Below, in pieces: positions 13,790 through 24,382 of a stretch of 64,000 nt of DNA. Below the pieces are notes generated by a model, which made no database searches, was not told where the DNA came from, and saw only the letters and a program-made list of their open reading frames with translations. This DNA comes from Polytrichum commune (Eukaryota > Streptophyta > Polytrichopsida > Polytrichales > Polytrichaceae): assembly GCA_950295325.1 (NCBI GenBank), contig OX485803.1, positions 48,687,554 through 48,751,553 of the forward strand. The letters run 5' to 3'. The position numbers and the translations under genes are program-made. Position 1 is the stretch's first letter; each line of letters opens with the position of its first letter.

Positions 13790-14020
13790 CAAGGAGTTGG
13801 CTGGAATTTGGGTTCGAAGGTAAAACTCTGAGTTCGAAAGGCTGGCCGGGAATGTGAGTTTCGGAGGTGAAGCTCTGAGCTTCGAAGGGCTGGCTGGAAT
13901 TTGAGTTCGAAAGGCTGGCTGGGAATGTGAGTTTTGAAAGTGAAGCTCTGAGCTTCGAAGGGCTGGCTATGAGTTTGAGTTCGAAGGGAAGCTCCGAGCT
14001 CCGAGGGCTGAGCTGGGAAT
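13790..14020. repeat. Tandem repeats inside LTR L4
   Basis: About six imperfect copies of a 30-35 bp unit containing TTCGAAGGGCTGGCTGG and GTGAAGCTCTGAGC. Unrelated at first sight to the tandem units of L1 and L2. Confidence 0.7.
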
Positions 14021-14306
14021 CCTCAACTATGACACTTGTCCGGTGACGGGCAGTGACGGGCTGGGCCCGGAGCCCAAACAACGTTTAATGGTGAAGTCAA
14101 TACCGAGACTGAGATTGATTTAGGGTAGGGGGGGGTAGGTTTAGTAGTATATTAGGTGGTGGATTAGTTAGTTAGGCTTTAGACAAGGGGTTAGACTAGA
14201 AATTTAGATTATTAGTGAAATAGGAGGTTGCTAAGTGCAAAGTGATGATGTTAGGAAGGAGGTTTTAAGTGGAGAAGTGTGTGGAGAGAAAGTGAGGCTA
14301 GAGAAG

Positions 14307-14344
14307 AGCGTTTCTCAACGCTTGTACTCTTACCATGGAATAAA
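14307..14344 (+). terminator. Poly(A) hairpin and signal of LTR L4
   Basis: AGCGTT (14307-14312) pairs with AACGCT (14317-14322) around TCTC, and AATAAA follows at 14339-14344. Confidence 0.55.
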
Positions 14345-14433
14345 TTGGTGTGCTAAGATTGATGTGGAGTGTGACGGAGTATAATGAGGTTGGAGAAATA
14401 GAGTTATGCAAGCAAGGAATGTGAGTCCCATGC

Positions 14434-14465
14434 CCCCACCCGGACTATGACGCATAAGGGTGGGT
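14434..14465 (+). promoter_or_regulatory. U5 stem-loop of LTR L4
   Basis: CCCACCC pairs with GGGTGGG around the loop GGACTATGACGCATAA (14442-14457), 15-45 nt from the LTR end. Confidence 0.55.
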
Positions 14466-14589
14466 GGTTTGGCCTCATAGATGGTATGGAACGTTTGTTG
14501 CTCACATAGTCGATTTTGCAATGCTATAGTATTTTGTTCATTATTTGGTACCTGTACAATTTATAAAAAAAATATGATGCTAAAAATTG

Positions 14590-14770
14590 GTCTCTCCAAA
14601 AAATTACAAATAAACACAGGGTGTTGAAAAATATGTCAAAGCAACTTTATATCTACAAATAGGGAGGAAAAAAATTCCAAGAGGTGCATAAATACCCCCC
14701 ATTAAATACCCCATTATCGCACGTGGTTATAAAATGTAAGAGGGTGTGATCCCCCCGTGATCTTCTCTGT
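14590..14770 (+). repeat. Dispersed repeat R, partial copy
   Basis: Shares AGGGTG, AAATAC/AGCCCCC and TTATCGCACGTGG blocks with the copies at 7205 and 36686. More diverged and missing one end. Confidence 0.4.
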
Positions 14771-15999
14771 AGGAATTTTAAGGTTTCTATCACACCCATG
14801 TGCGACCTAAGTCCCAACCCAACCAAGGCCCTTCAAGTTGGTCATTGTCTTCATTCACTATAAGAAAACTATGTTTTTTTAAACGTTGGAGAAAATGCCT
14901 ATCGGCGTTCACTTTGACATGGACTTTTTTTTTTGGACGTCACCTAAAATCCGTTATAATTGACGTGCCAAAAACATGAGGAAAACGGAGATAACATGTC
15001 CGATTTGAGCTCGTTTTTTATGTAACATCACATGAAACATGGTTTTCCATGGTCCCTAGAGACGGACATATGGAGGACATGTCAGCTCCATGTAAGCAAA
15101 TGATGTGCTGGCAGTACCAGGAGGGCCACTTTCACGTGAAATTCGCCGCTTACGTGGGCGACATTTGGGCCCCATAAAGAAATGACGTGGACATTTCATT
15201 TTGTGGAAATGCAATTGCAATCGTTGTTTTGGTTGACGTCATGTGGGACAAGAAAATGTTATGGGGGACATTTTGGTTGACGTCCTGTGGGACGGAAGAA
15301 TGTTAAGGGGGACAACATGTTCGTCCTGCATATTAGAATTTGTGATATTGTAATTTTAGGCGTTGTTTTCGAAGCCATCCTGTATGATGGGAGATTGTGA
15401 TTTCCTTCATCATCTTCATTACGACAGGTGTCAATGGTGTCATAGATAGCAGACAACATGTCTGGGGACTCATTTTTCATGACAACATCCCGTCAATATG
15501 CATGTCAACGTTGACATGCATTGGCGTTGTCATGGACGCTTACATGAACGTATGGGACACGCTGTTGACATCAAGGTGGATGACATTCTAGATGAGCATG
15601 GGCATATACATAAAGAACATGAACAATAGTTATTGCAAAACACACATATGTTGCCATAAATTTTTTTTATTCATTTCCACAACATGTTGCAACTAGAAAA
15701 CTGCAGTCCTACATAAAACGTCGCTACCCGTTGGCATGTGCTATAGAACAAACGGAAAAAACAATGCTCTATGTCACGACAAAATCACTGGCCACCCCAA
15801 AATTGACTTTGCATGTATTTATGCTACCTCATTGCCATGAATGCATGATGTCGTTTATACTATGCACACAACTTGGAACTACTCCGATACCGGCCGCGGC
15901 ATGCCCGTTGATATGTCATTTCTTCTTTTGCCCGTCTGCTTTCGTTGCACTCCCTGCTTGCTACATCCCAAAACGATTCACATAGCACCACGACAAGTG

Positions 16000-16284
16000 T
16001 TAGTGAGTTTCTATGCATACATTATCAATATATGCAGACTGTATAAAAAAAATGACATCAACAAATGAAAATACATTTTCCTTACCTTTCCTGGATTTAG
16101 AGGAGGTTTGGATAGACCAACGGTTTTTGGCACTGCCGCCTTCACTGCTGTGGATTTTGCGGCTTTCGTGGAATGTGCATTTCTCCCAACACGTCGGGGC
16201 CGGCTTCCGGACTGTTCGGGGACTTCCACATCTTCCTGCAAATACGTTACACATTCTTGTTTTTAAGAAGATAATTCGAGACAT
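16000..16284 (-). CDS. Basic frame inside the CACTA element
   Basis: Two overlapping minus frames; the one at 16241-16011 is rich in Lys, Arg, Pro and Ala (RRVGRNAHSTKAAKSTAV), like a nuclear basic tail. A possible splice pair (donor AAAG/GTAAGG near 16087, acceptor TTTTATACAG near 16041) gives a very short intron of about 47 nt. No known domain. May be an exon of a decayed or captured gene. Confidence 0.25.
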   Translation of the reverse strand: MSRIIFLKTRMCNVFAGRCGSPRTVRKPAPTCWEKCTFHESRKIHSSEGGSAKNRWSIQTSSKSRKGKENVFSFVDVIFFIQSAYIDNVCIETH

Positions 16285-16336
16285 GAGTGAGCGTTATGGC
16301 TGACATCCACATCTGTCAGACCAGACGTCTGAACAG

Positions 16337-16933
16337 GTGTCCGATTCAACAAGCAGATGTCCAAAAAAACGGGCGTATGACGATGCGACATTCGAATCGA
16401 TGTGGAAAACCATGATCGGTAGGATCACAACTACAGTTGGGTTTTTGCGTCAAATACTTCAATTCATGGTTGGGTTCTATCTATGGGTGGTGGTATGCGA
16501 TCCCTGTTCCACCATATTCTCATCGGCTGTGGCCCCAATTTCTTCGCCAGCTCCATGTCCGTCGTCATTCTCCACACCTGACTGCCCAACCGCTTCATCT
16601 ACTAAGTCCTCCGCCATGTCAGCAATGACGTCAGACTCCAATGCCTAGTTCCCATCCTCGTGCACTATCTCTTCCACCACCGTGGTGATATCTGTGGTGA
16701 CGATGGCGTGGTCTGCTGCCTTGTTTATGGTGGCATCGGACGCAACATCTTTGATGACGTCGCTGCAAACAAACAATGCAGGAGGAGACGACACATCCAC
16801 AATGCTCGTTAACGGCACAATTGGAATTAATGACACTAAAGATCATATTTAAGGGTTTAGGGTTGTAATGAATTGTAAGCAATTGTATACAATTATCCAA
16901 TTCCATAATATGTTTTTTTGAACATATGCACAA
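16337..16933 (-). CDS. Acidic frame(s) inside the CACTA element
   Basis: The minus strand from 16836 to about 16500 reads through acidic, Val/Ala/Asp-rich sequence (for example VIKDVASDATINKAADHA and further GVENDDGHGAGEE) with one stop near 16648. The acidic stretch lies upstream of the basic frame at 16284-16000 on the same strand, so the two could be exons of one gene. Domain not recognised. Confidence 0.25.
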
Positions 16934-17258
16934 CCCCCTCTGTTGTAGCTGACATCGGAACGGAGGACTGGCCTTGGGAAAGTGAATGCAGAATGTGTAG
17001 CAACTTCAAATTTGACCTAGTGTAGTGCCTACACTCCTCAACACAAACAGGTAGGTCAAGAATCACCTCTTTTTTAAATGGGTTTTGCGGGAGGCTCTCT
17101 TCTGGAGCATCCGGCATGGAGCTTTGCGTCCATCCCCACTGCTGCAAACGCGCGCTCCGACGACGGTCCATTCCGACTGCATCGAATGTGATGTGCGTTG
17201 ACGCCAACCTCGACGGTCTCTTATCTCTACACTGCGGTACGAGATTGTTGAGAAGCAC
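16893..17258 (-). CDS. 121-codon frame inside the CACTA element, possible first exon
   Basis: The longest frame in the element, with mixed composition (RDKRPSRLASTHITFDAVGM, then CVEECRHYTRSNLKLLHIL). It lies near the right end on the same strand as the other two frames. No transposase signature or DNA-binding domain is recognised. The ATG at 17258 is arbitrary, since an upstream in-frame stop lies only a few codons away. Confidence 0.3.
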   Translation of the reverse strand: MLLNNLVPQCRDKRPSRLASTHITFDAVGMDRRRSARLQQWGWTQSSMPDAPEESLPQNPFKKEVILDLPVCVEECRHYTRSNLKLLHILHSLSQGQSSVPMSATTEGVVHMFKKTYYGIG

Positions 17259-17710
17259 GGCGGCGTCCTAGTCGGCAACACCCACGACGTGTGGCCATTG
17301 CCATCTCGGTAAGTGATGTCTTTGCACTCTTTGATAGAAGGTTAAAGGTTCATGTTTAGGGTTTTAGGGTGCCCTATCACATTTTTTGTAGTGGGGGCAG
17401 CGTTTTGGGTCTGCCCGCCACGTCTCCCGCAACGGTACGAGCAATGCAGACGTGCACAGTGGTTGATGTGGCCTCCCTTTCCCCCCGGCACCCTCCACCA
17501 GAACATTGACATGTTTTACCAGACACCCCCAAAAACACGCACGTCTATGCCAACATGGCTACGTTTTCAAATGTGAACATGCATGTTTCCAGCAGCATCA
17601 CATTTGATTCAAAGTATTGCGCGCGTTAACTGCCAAACATATTGATGTCCTACCAAACAATACACGTTTTTTGAAAACAACCCCTAAAACGCCAGTTTCT
17701 TATAGTGATT

Positions 17711-19457
17711 GATGGTCTACTTTGTAGTCACTCTTTCATTGAGGATAAGGCATAAGGCCATTATGCATTACAATGGACACGGTAATCTTCAAATTGGTAA
17801 GTTGTGGAACCTGAAAGTTCATCCATGGTTACTCTTACATAATTTTGATTTCACAGTGTGGACATGCATGGAAGATACCACCCTTCACAATGTACTTCTA
17901 CATCTATTTCTAGAGAACGTCATTCATAGACTAGCATTTGTGTGGGGCAAATTGAAGTGCATGAATATGAATGGGTCCATTATTAGAGACAAATATTTCC
18001 ACCTTAAAGAGAAGAAATCCTCTTTAGGCACCACATAATTGTTTGGTTGCAAGGAGGGCAATATTTTCTTTTTGTCAATGATCCACCTAGAAAACACGTC
18101 AAGAACAAGGCCTCAGACTGTTGCTACTTCCCCCACACTTGGCCTGGTCCTAGAGTTATAGATAATATCACCACCACTTGTTACCTCTACATTAAGAAAT
18201 TGTACACGCACCAATTGCTACTCTATATTTGGGGAATCATATAACTAATGGACAACCCTAAATCTCATAGTAACCATAATTGGTTTGGGCCGTTTGTGAT
18301 TGGAAGCTATTTGTCCAACTTAGTAGAAATCTCGGAACACATTTGAGTGAGTACTTTCCAATCTCCCTCTATTTTTCATTTCTTTTCATTCTATAACTAC
18401 CATGAACCGGAAGGTCTCCCAATCCATTATTTCTATAATGTATTCTTTCTCTATTTAATTGCATTGACACACTCTAACATGTCTTCTTTTTGTATCAAGT
18501 GTCTATGAGTGTGGCACTATTAGGCACCAAATTTTTTGAAACCTAGGAAACCTCCAAAGAATTGCATGAACTTGCAACCTATGAAGCTATCAAAGTACAA
18601 CTCCTATGTTTCGTACTGCCTAAGGAAAATCATTTCAAGCGATTCTTCCTCTCCACAATGCAAGAGGTTGTGCGTTTGACAACGTCCACGACTTTCAAAA
18701 TGTAGTTTGACTTTTCATATAGTAAATCATTTTTTAAAGTTTTTTTAAAAAATCAACTTCATCGTTATATTGATACAAAATTACATCTTTTGTTTTCTCC
18801 CTTTCATAGGTTCCACCAAGTTACCTCCTTCTAAGATCGCATATGCTTCCCACACTTCAAGGTTCTGCCCCGACAGATGTTAGCCAACTCAACAGAGGAG
18901 TCATTAACGACTATGAAGACACCGGGAGCTCTCCTAGTCCAATGCTTCTTCCACAAAGAACACGAGAAAGTTGTTAGGAGGCTTTAGAGATGGTGGCCAA
19001 TTCAAGAGTACTTAGCCATTGGGAGCCTTCTTGATCTTCAGTTGAACTAGTAGAAGTATATGATCTACAAGTTTTGTATGTTTTTGGACTGTAATTTATT
19101 TTTTGGTTTACCTTGCATTGCAATTTCATGTTGGAATGTCCCCTATATAATCCCAATAGAGATAAGTTTCCATCACTATTTGAGAGCGTGTTTCTAGGTA
19201 GCCTCAAAGTTTTTTTTCAATCAGACCAACAAGTTGACATTAGCCTCTACTCACAAAGGTTATTGCACTCCACTCTAGAGTATTAGCTAGTTTGAAACCA
19301 TCCTCATATACTCTTACTCCCACTAACCTTTTCAACTTCTCAGATTTGAAAACCAAATTGTCGTGTAAATATCGATCGTGTGTCACTGCAGCTCGAGTAC
19401 CAACAACCACTAATCAAACAACACTAAAACATAGCAAAGTCACACATAAACAACACA
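17711..19457. other. Unassigned stretch between the CACTA element and element B
   Basis: Plus frames at 17709-18038 (109 codons) and 18047-18244, and a minus frame at 18974-19207, show no known domain. It replaces whatever should follow the integrase of element B, whose reading stops at 19458. No 3' LTR of B matching 28.26-29.17 kb is found here. A palindromic GGAAGGTCTCCC motif lies at 18408-18420. Confidence 0.5.
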
Positions 19458-19843
19458 CCTCAATATGGAAGACCCTCTGGCACGACGGCCAGTTCAAGAT
19501 GAACTGTACCCTCAATGGGTAGATGATATGGGGCACAATTTTTGGAATACTCGCGACATTCCCTGCCCTCCTTGTTTTCCAACAACAACAAACCACTCGG
19601 CAACACCTCCTTCACCTGAAGGATAGTGCACCCCGCCCTGACATCCACTGTCATAGGCGCCTCACGTTGGAGATAAACATAATCCCCCTGTCGGAATCTC
19701 CGAAATTGAGGTCGGTAAGCACCACTGCAAATGCGTGCATAACGCAATGTGTCACGGTGCTAAGCAATGGATAAATTCTCCATAGCCATAGGCATGGCCT
19801 TCTGGAAGAATTGAGCCCACTCCTACTGTGAGGCCAAACCGCC

Positions 19844-19869
19844 CACCCTTAAGCGTCCTAGTCCGGGTG
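19844..19869 (-). promoter_or_regulatory. U5 stem-loop of LTR L2
   Basis: CACCC/GGGTG stem around the conserved loop (19849-19864). Confidence 0.5.
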
Positions 19870-20107
19870 AAGGTATGGCGATCACATTCATATTCATCCT
19901 AGTTTACTTTTCCTCCGTCATTCATTCTCATGACATCACACATAACTTGGATCACACCAATTTATTCCATATTATGAGTACAAGCGTTGATAAACGTTTT
20001 TCTCTATTGGTACTATCTTCTCACCCTCTATCAACTTTCCCACACGATTACACCCCCAATTACGCGGATGGTTAAATACCTAGCTAACCATCATTCTAAC
20101 TATCCCT

Positions 20108-20455
20108 TAGTCCAGTTGCTCCGTAGTATAGTTGCTGCCTCGGCTACCTTAGTCCCGACTGCTGCCTCGGCTACCTTATTCCAGCTGCTGTCTCGGCTCC
20201 TTAGTCCCAACTGCTGCCCCAGCTGACCTTAGTCCAGCTGTTGTCTCGGCTACCTTGTCCCAACTGCTGCCTCGGCTACTTAGTCCCAACTGCTACCACA
20301 GCTGACCTTAGTCCAGCTGCTGTCTCGGCTACTTAGTCCCAACTGCTACCACAACTGACCTTAGTCCAGCTGCTGTCTCGGCTACCTTATTCCAGCTGCT
20401 GTCTCGGCTCCTTAGTCCCAACTGCTGCCCCAGCTGACCTTAGTCCAGCTTAATA
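20108..20455. repeat. Tandem repeats inside LTR L2, array 1
   Basis: Units of about 30-34 bp around CAGCTGCTGTCTCGGCTACCTTAGTCC, with C/T variants. Roughly ten copies. Confidence 0.8.
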
Positions 20456-20712
20456 ACTAATTTTCTAAGCTCCCTTTTAATCAACTAAATTTCTAATCTC
20501 CCTCCAATCAACTAAATTTCTAAGCTCCCTCTAATCAACTAAATTCTCTAATCTCCCTCTAATCAACTAAATTTCTAATCTCCCTCTAATCAACTAAATT
20601 TCTAAGCTCCCTCTAATCAACTAAATTCTCTAATCTCCCTCTAATCAACTAAATTTCTAATCTCCCTCTAATCAACTAAATTTCTAAGCTCCCTCTAATC
20701 AACTAAATTCTC
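20456..20712. repeat. Tandem repeats inside LTR L2, array 2
   Basis: About nine copies of a 27-28 bp unit, TCCCTCTAATCAACTAAATT followed by TCTAA(T/G)C. Followed by a CA microsatellite and GA-rich tract at 20725-20798. Confidence 0.85.
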
Positions 20713-23700
20713 TACCACACTACACCACACACACACACACACACACCACAAGAGAGAGAGAGAGAGAATGAGAGAGAGGAGGAAGGAAGGAGGGAGGACA
20801 CCCAAACCACAACCTCTTTAGCCTTCTCCTACTTAGTAGGACCTTATCCTATCCACTAAACCCTTACCCCCTAAACCAACAAGCACATGTTCTAATTCGA
20901 ACATTTAAGCTAAGGCCCTTCCCCTTGCTTCATCAAACACTACTCACTGAACCAAAACACTCCCTAATGTCGCTAAGCTTTTAATTGACTACACAAAATA
21001 GGCTTAAGGCCTAAACATAAATCCACACCAAGCCTCACTCTTTTTATACTTTTGATTGTTTCATTAACACTCCAATTGCAATTCTAAGTAAATTCTAAAC
21101 ATAAAACAAATATGAGCAATCATTTTGGGCTCATACCTGCAAACACTCTGCCCAAATGTTTGGGTCATCCAAGTCCACAATAGAAGCTAGTTTTTCCCCA
21201 AAAAAACTCGGGAGTATAGGCTCACGTCCATATAACAACTGATACGGGTTGTAGGACACCAAAGAGGCATGCCTACTAAATCGATAGCCCATAGCAATCC
21301 AAGGCAACATAAGGTCCTAGTCCCGGTGGCTCCCCCGAAGTAAACCAGACATCCTCAAGTCATGCTTGGTTGTCTGAACAACCCGTTCAGCCAAGCCATC
21401 CGCCTCCGGATGATCCCGAAAGGTGGTGCGGTAATCTATGAGCGCCTTAGTGTACAACTCCTCAAAAACATTAAGGAACTCTCTTCCTTGGTCTGTCAAT
21501 ACTCAGTCAGTGCTCCAAAACGTGCCAACACACGATCCAAAAAGGCGGCCGCGGCCAACTCTGCAGAATTTTGGGGTAGAGTAACAAGCTCAATCCACTT
21601 GCTAAAATGCTCCACCATCACCAACACGTACTTTGCTCCACATGGTGTGACAACCAACGGTCCTGCAAAGTTCAGCGACCAACGGTAGCCCAATCCCATG
21701 ATAGGTAAGAGTTTAACTAAGGTGACAAGCTGTTAAAGCTAGACCTGACTCGGTCACAAACTTCACACCTCCCGACATAAGCAACCACCTGTTAATACAT
21801 ACCAATCCACCAATATTGGCCACGCAACATCGAATGTGACATGCATATCCCAAAATGACCAAATTCCTTGTGCACTTGTCGCACCAAAAAGGCCCTTTGA
21901 TCCGGCCTAGGAACAATACACCTTGTCCCAATTGACCACAATCGAAATAACAAACTGTTCTCCCAACACAACATTGTTATTCGATGTCCAATCCTATCCC
22001 TTTTCATTGCTGAGGTAGACGAAGGAAAGGTCCCATGCTGAAGCTTATGCAATACAGGAAAGATCCTCCCATATATCCGCAATAGCTTGAGGTCGATCAG
22101 TCTCATCACCCGAGCCTTGTATCGGAACCTCAACAGCCGCACCAGAAAATAAAATGAGGTAAACAACCATGTGCCAACCTAGAACCACCTCTTGATCACA
22201 ATCTCCATGCCACCTGGCCCCGGTCAAATCCTCATCCGAAGGGCTTGGATTGCGTGAGAGTCCATTTGCATCTAGTTTAGTAATCCCAGTACGGTGCACC
22301 ACCTCAAAGTTATACTCCTGAAGCAACAAAGCCCACATGGCAAGCTTGCTAGTAAGCTTATCGGACTCCATGAGCCACTGTAACGGCTGATGGTCAGTCA
22401 CCAAAGTAAAGTGTTGACCATAAAGATATGGCCGGAAATGGGTAATAGCCCACACCGCTGCCAATGTTTCTCCCTCGTAGGACGAATAATTGGCTTCCAC
22501 CGTGTTGATGCTTCGCGAAGCATAAACAACAACATACTCCCGGCCAAAATTATCCTTCTGAGTGAGAAATGCTCCCAAACCCAATGAACTCCAATCTGTA
22601 TGCAACTGGAAGGATTTGGAGACATCCGGACGTCGAAGCACTAGAGCCGCACCCAGTTTTTGCTTCAATGTTTCAAATGCCTGCTGCTGCTCACGACCCC
22701 AAGTCCAAGGTTGGTCCTTGCTCGTGAGAATAGTGAGAGGCTTGGCGATCAAGCTAAAGTTCTTGACGAATCGACGATAATAATTCGCCAAGCTCAAAAA
22801 AGCAAGAAGTCTCGGCACATCGACCGGTGCCGGGATCTTCTGCAAAACGTCCACCTTAGCTTGCTGCACTCCAAGACCTTCTGAACTAATCATATGACCT
22901 AGATATGCTAGTCGGTCATGGAAAAACTTACACTTGCCATGGTGCAAGCGCAATCCCCACCGCCGCAACCGCTAAAAAACGGTTTGCCGATGCCTTACAT
23001 GCTCCTATGGTGTTTTGCTGAAAATGATCACGTCATCAATGTAACACCGAGTAAAAGGCAAGCCAGAGAGAATTTGGTCCATCACTCTCTGAAACTTAGC
23101 AGGCGCATTCTTGAGGCCAAATGGAAGAAACTTTCAATGATACAGTTGATACTTCCCATCATGATCAACTCCCCAAAATGCGGTTTTCACTCGATTTCCC
23201 GCAAGTAATGGAAGTTGGTGATAACTGGATCTGAAGTCTAGGGTGCTAAAAACTCGAGAAAATCCAATGGCATTGAACAATTCTTCGGGAATTGGCATGG
23301 GATACCGATATGATTTGGTCTTCCGATTAACTAGACGGTAATCCCCGCACATCCGCTTCTCCGTCCAATTGCCAAAGATATCTTTCTTCGATGGCATAAT
23401 CGTAGCACAAGCATACTCCCTGTTGGAAAGTTCGATTAGCCTTGCTGCCAAGAGCTCTCAACAACGAGCCTGAATGCTAATCTGCTCGGAAACACTGAGC
23501 CTATAAGATCTCCAAAAAATGAGATGATCATCCTCCAATTGAATGTGAATGGATTTTCCTTTATAACCTTCAAGTGCCTTAAGGCTAAAAGCAAAACATC
23601 TATGATACGAGCGAATAAACGTTTGTATTTTCCATGCCTCAACACTAGTGAGATGAGGGCCTAATTCCAATGGCCAATCATCAAACTTTGTGGTCTCCTT

Positions 23701-23884
23701 CTCTACCAAAGGGGACCCACCTTATGTTGGCACGGACTCTAACTGCTACTGAGAGGAAGGGGCATTAACCGTGCCCCCAACCTCCGTGCTAGTAATAGAG
23801 TTCGTCCCCTCTTCATCACCACCAGTATGTGATGATGAAGTGTCGCAACCCTTGCTAGTGCCCTTAAAAATCTTGCCAATTTCC

Positions 23885-24262
23885 ATTTCTAGCAAAGGTT
23901 ACAAGTGCTAACCCTTCGCATACCGCCATACTAATGGTTAGCTCCTCCTACCCCGGACCTTATAGTTCATAAGAGGGGAACCAACCCTCCTACTTTGCTT
24001 TCGGGACCGACCCCCTTAATTGGTAACCAATCCTTAAATGTGGACTTCCATCCATGAAAGTCCAATCTTATGTTGATCATCGCATTGCCGGAGCAACACT
24101 ACAACAACCCGAAGGATACTAGGCAACTATGGCCTCACATTGGGCCAATGCCCATGGAGGCCGTGCCGTTCGGCCTCGGGTGGGTGAGGCCACACCACCT
24201 CACCCATATAAGCCTCTAGGACTCTACGCGGGCCCCTACCCCACCGTCAAGAAACCTCTGCC
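23885..24262. other. Unassigned GC-richer insert between B gag and RT
   Basis: About 380 bp that does not continue the gag or RT reading and stands where nucleocapsid and protease would be expected. It may be another small insertion or a replacement. No duplication or terminal repeat was found. Confidence 0.4.
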
Positions 24263-24382
24263 AAAGGTAATTGGCTAAACTTCTTCTCAAAATCTTTCAG
24301 CAGCTCATTTGGGCCCATGTTGTCACCAAGTCGTTGCTCCACCCACTCAAGAAAAGACCTCTTAGTCATTCTCTCTGAGTCT

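Larger units (their letters stand above)
13297..14479 (+). mobile_element. Solo LTR, family L, copy 4
   Basis: Flanked by the perfect duplication GATGG (13292-13296 and 14480-14484). Starts TGTGAGCCCAAAACGG and ends GGTTTGGCCTCATA. AATAAA at 14339-14344 sets the plus strand as sense. The centre (13790-14020) is made of GC-rich imperfect repeats around GAGTTCGAAAGGCTGGCTGG. No internal retroelement sequence. 1183 bp. Confidence 0.87.
14856..17707. mobile_element. CACTA (En/Spm-type) DNA transposon, 2852 bp
   Basis: The left end is CACTATAAGAAAACT and the right end is its reverse complement, AGTTTCTTATAGTG (12 perfect terminal bases). A 3-bp duplication ATT lies at 14853-14855 and 17708-17710; CACTA ends plus a 3-bp duplication define the superfamily. 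Subterminal DNA carries repeated GACGT motifs (for example near 14939, 15185, 15235 and 15281), as expected for transposase-binding repeats. Much shorter than autonomous CACTA elements, with no TNP2-type transposase seen, so probably non-autonomous. GC content is above its surroundings. Confidence 0.88.
19827..21135 (-). mobile_element. Solo LTR, family L, copy 2, nested in element B integrase
   Basis: The ends are TGTGAGGCCAAACCGCCC and CATTTTGGGCTCATA, with the duplication CCTAC / CCTGC (19822-19826 and 21136-21140, one mismatch). It splits the B integrase core from its C-terminal tail. TATA-like TATAAAAAG at 21040-21048 and AATAAA near 19961-19966 read on the minus strand. Two successive tandem arrays fill the middle. 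1309 bp. Confidence 0.85.
19458..23760 (-). pseudogene. Element B pol: RT-RNase H-integrase, broken
   Basis: RT starts with a linker (23709-23458, containing FDDWPLELGPHLTS) and continues through 23451-23134. The catalytic YIDD is intact at 23043-23032, but stops interrupt the neighbourhood (23133, near 23010 and near 22978). RNase H is open in 22968-22045 with HTDWSSLGLGA, YSSYEGETLAA and TDHQPLQWL. A frameshift leads to the integrase HHCC finger (VHKEFGHFG near 21870, GRCEVCDR near 21755). The integrase core at 21699-21317 has a frameshift near 21497; its first acidic residue is Asn (WSLNFAGP), whereas TDQGREF and DGLAER are kept. The SH3-like integrase tail (19747-19460) follows after the nested LTR. 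It encoded replication enzymes and is now non-functional. Confidence 0.88.

Noticed and set aside
19460-19747. Chromodomain at the end of element B
   Set aside because: The reading fits an SH3-like integrase tail; typical chromodomain aromatic cage residues are not seen before the sequence breaks at 19458.
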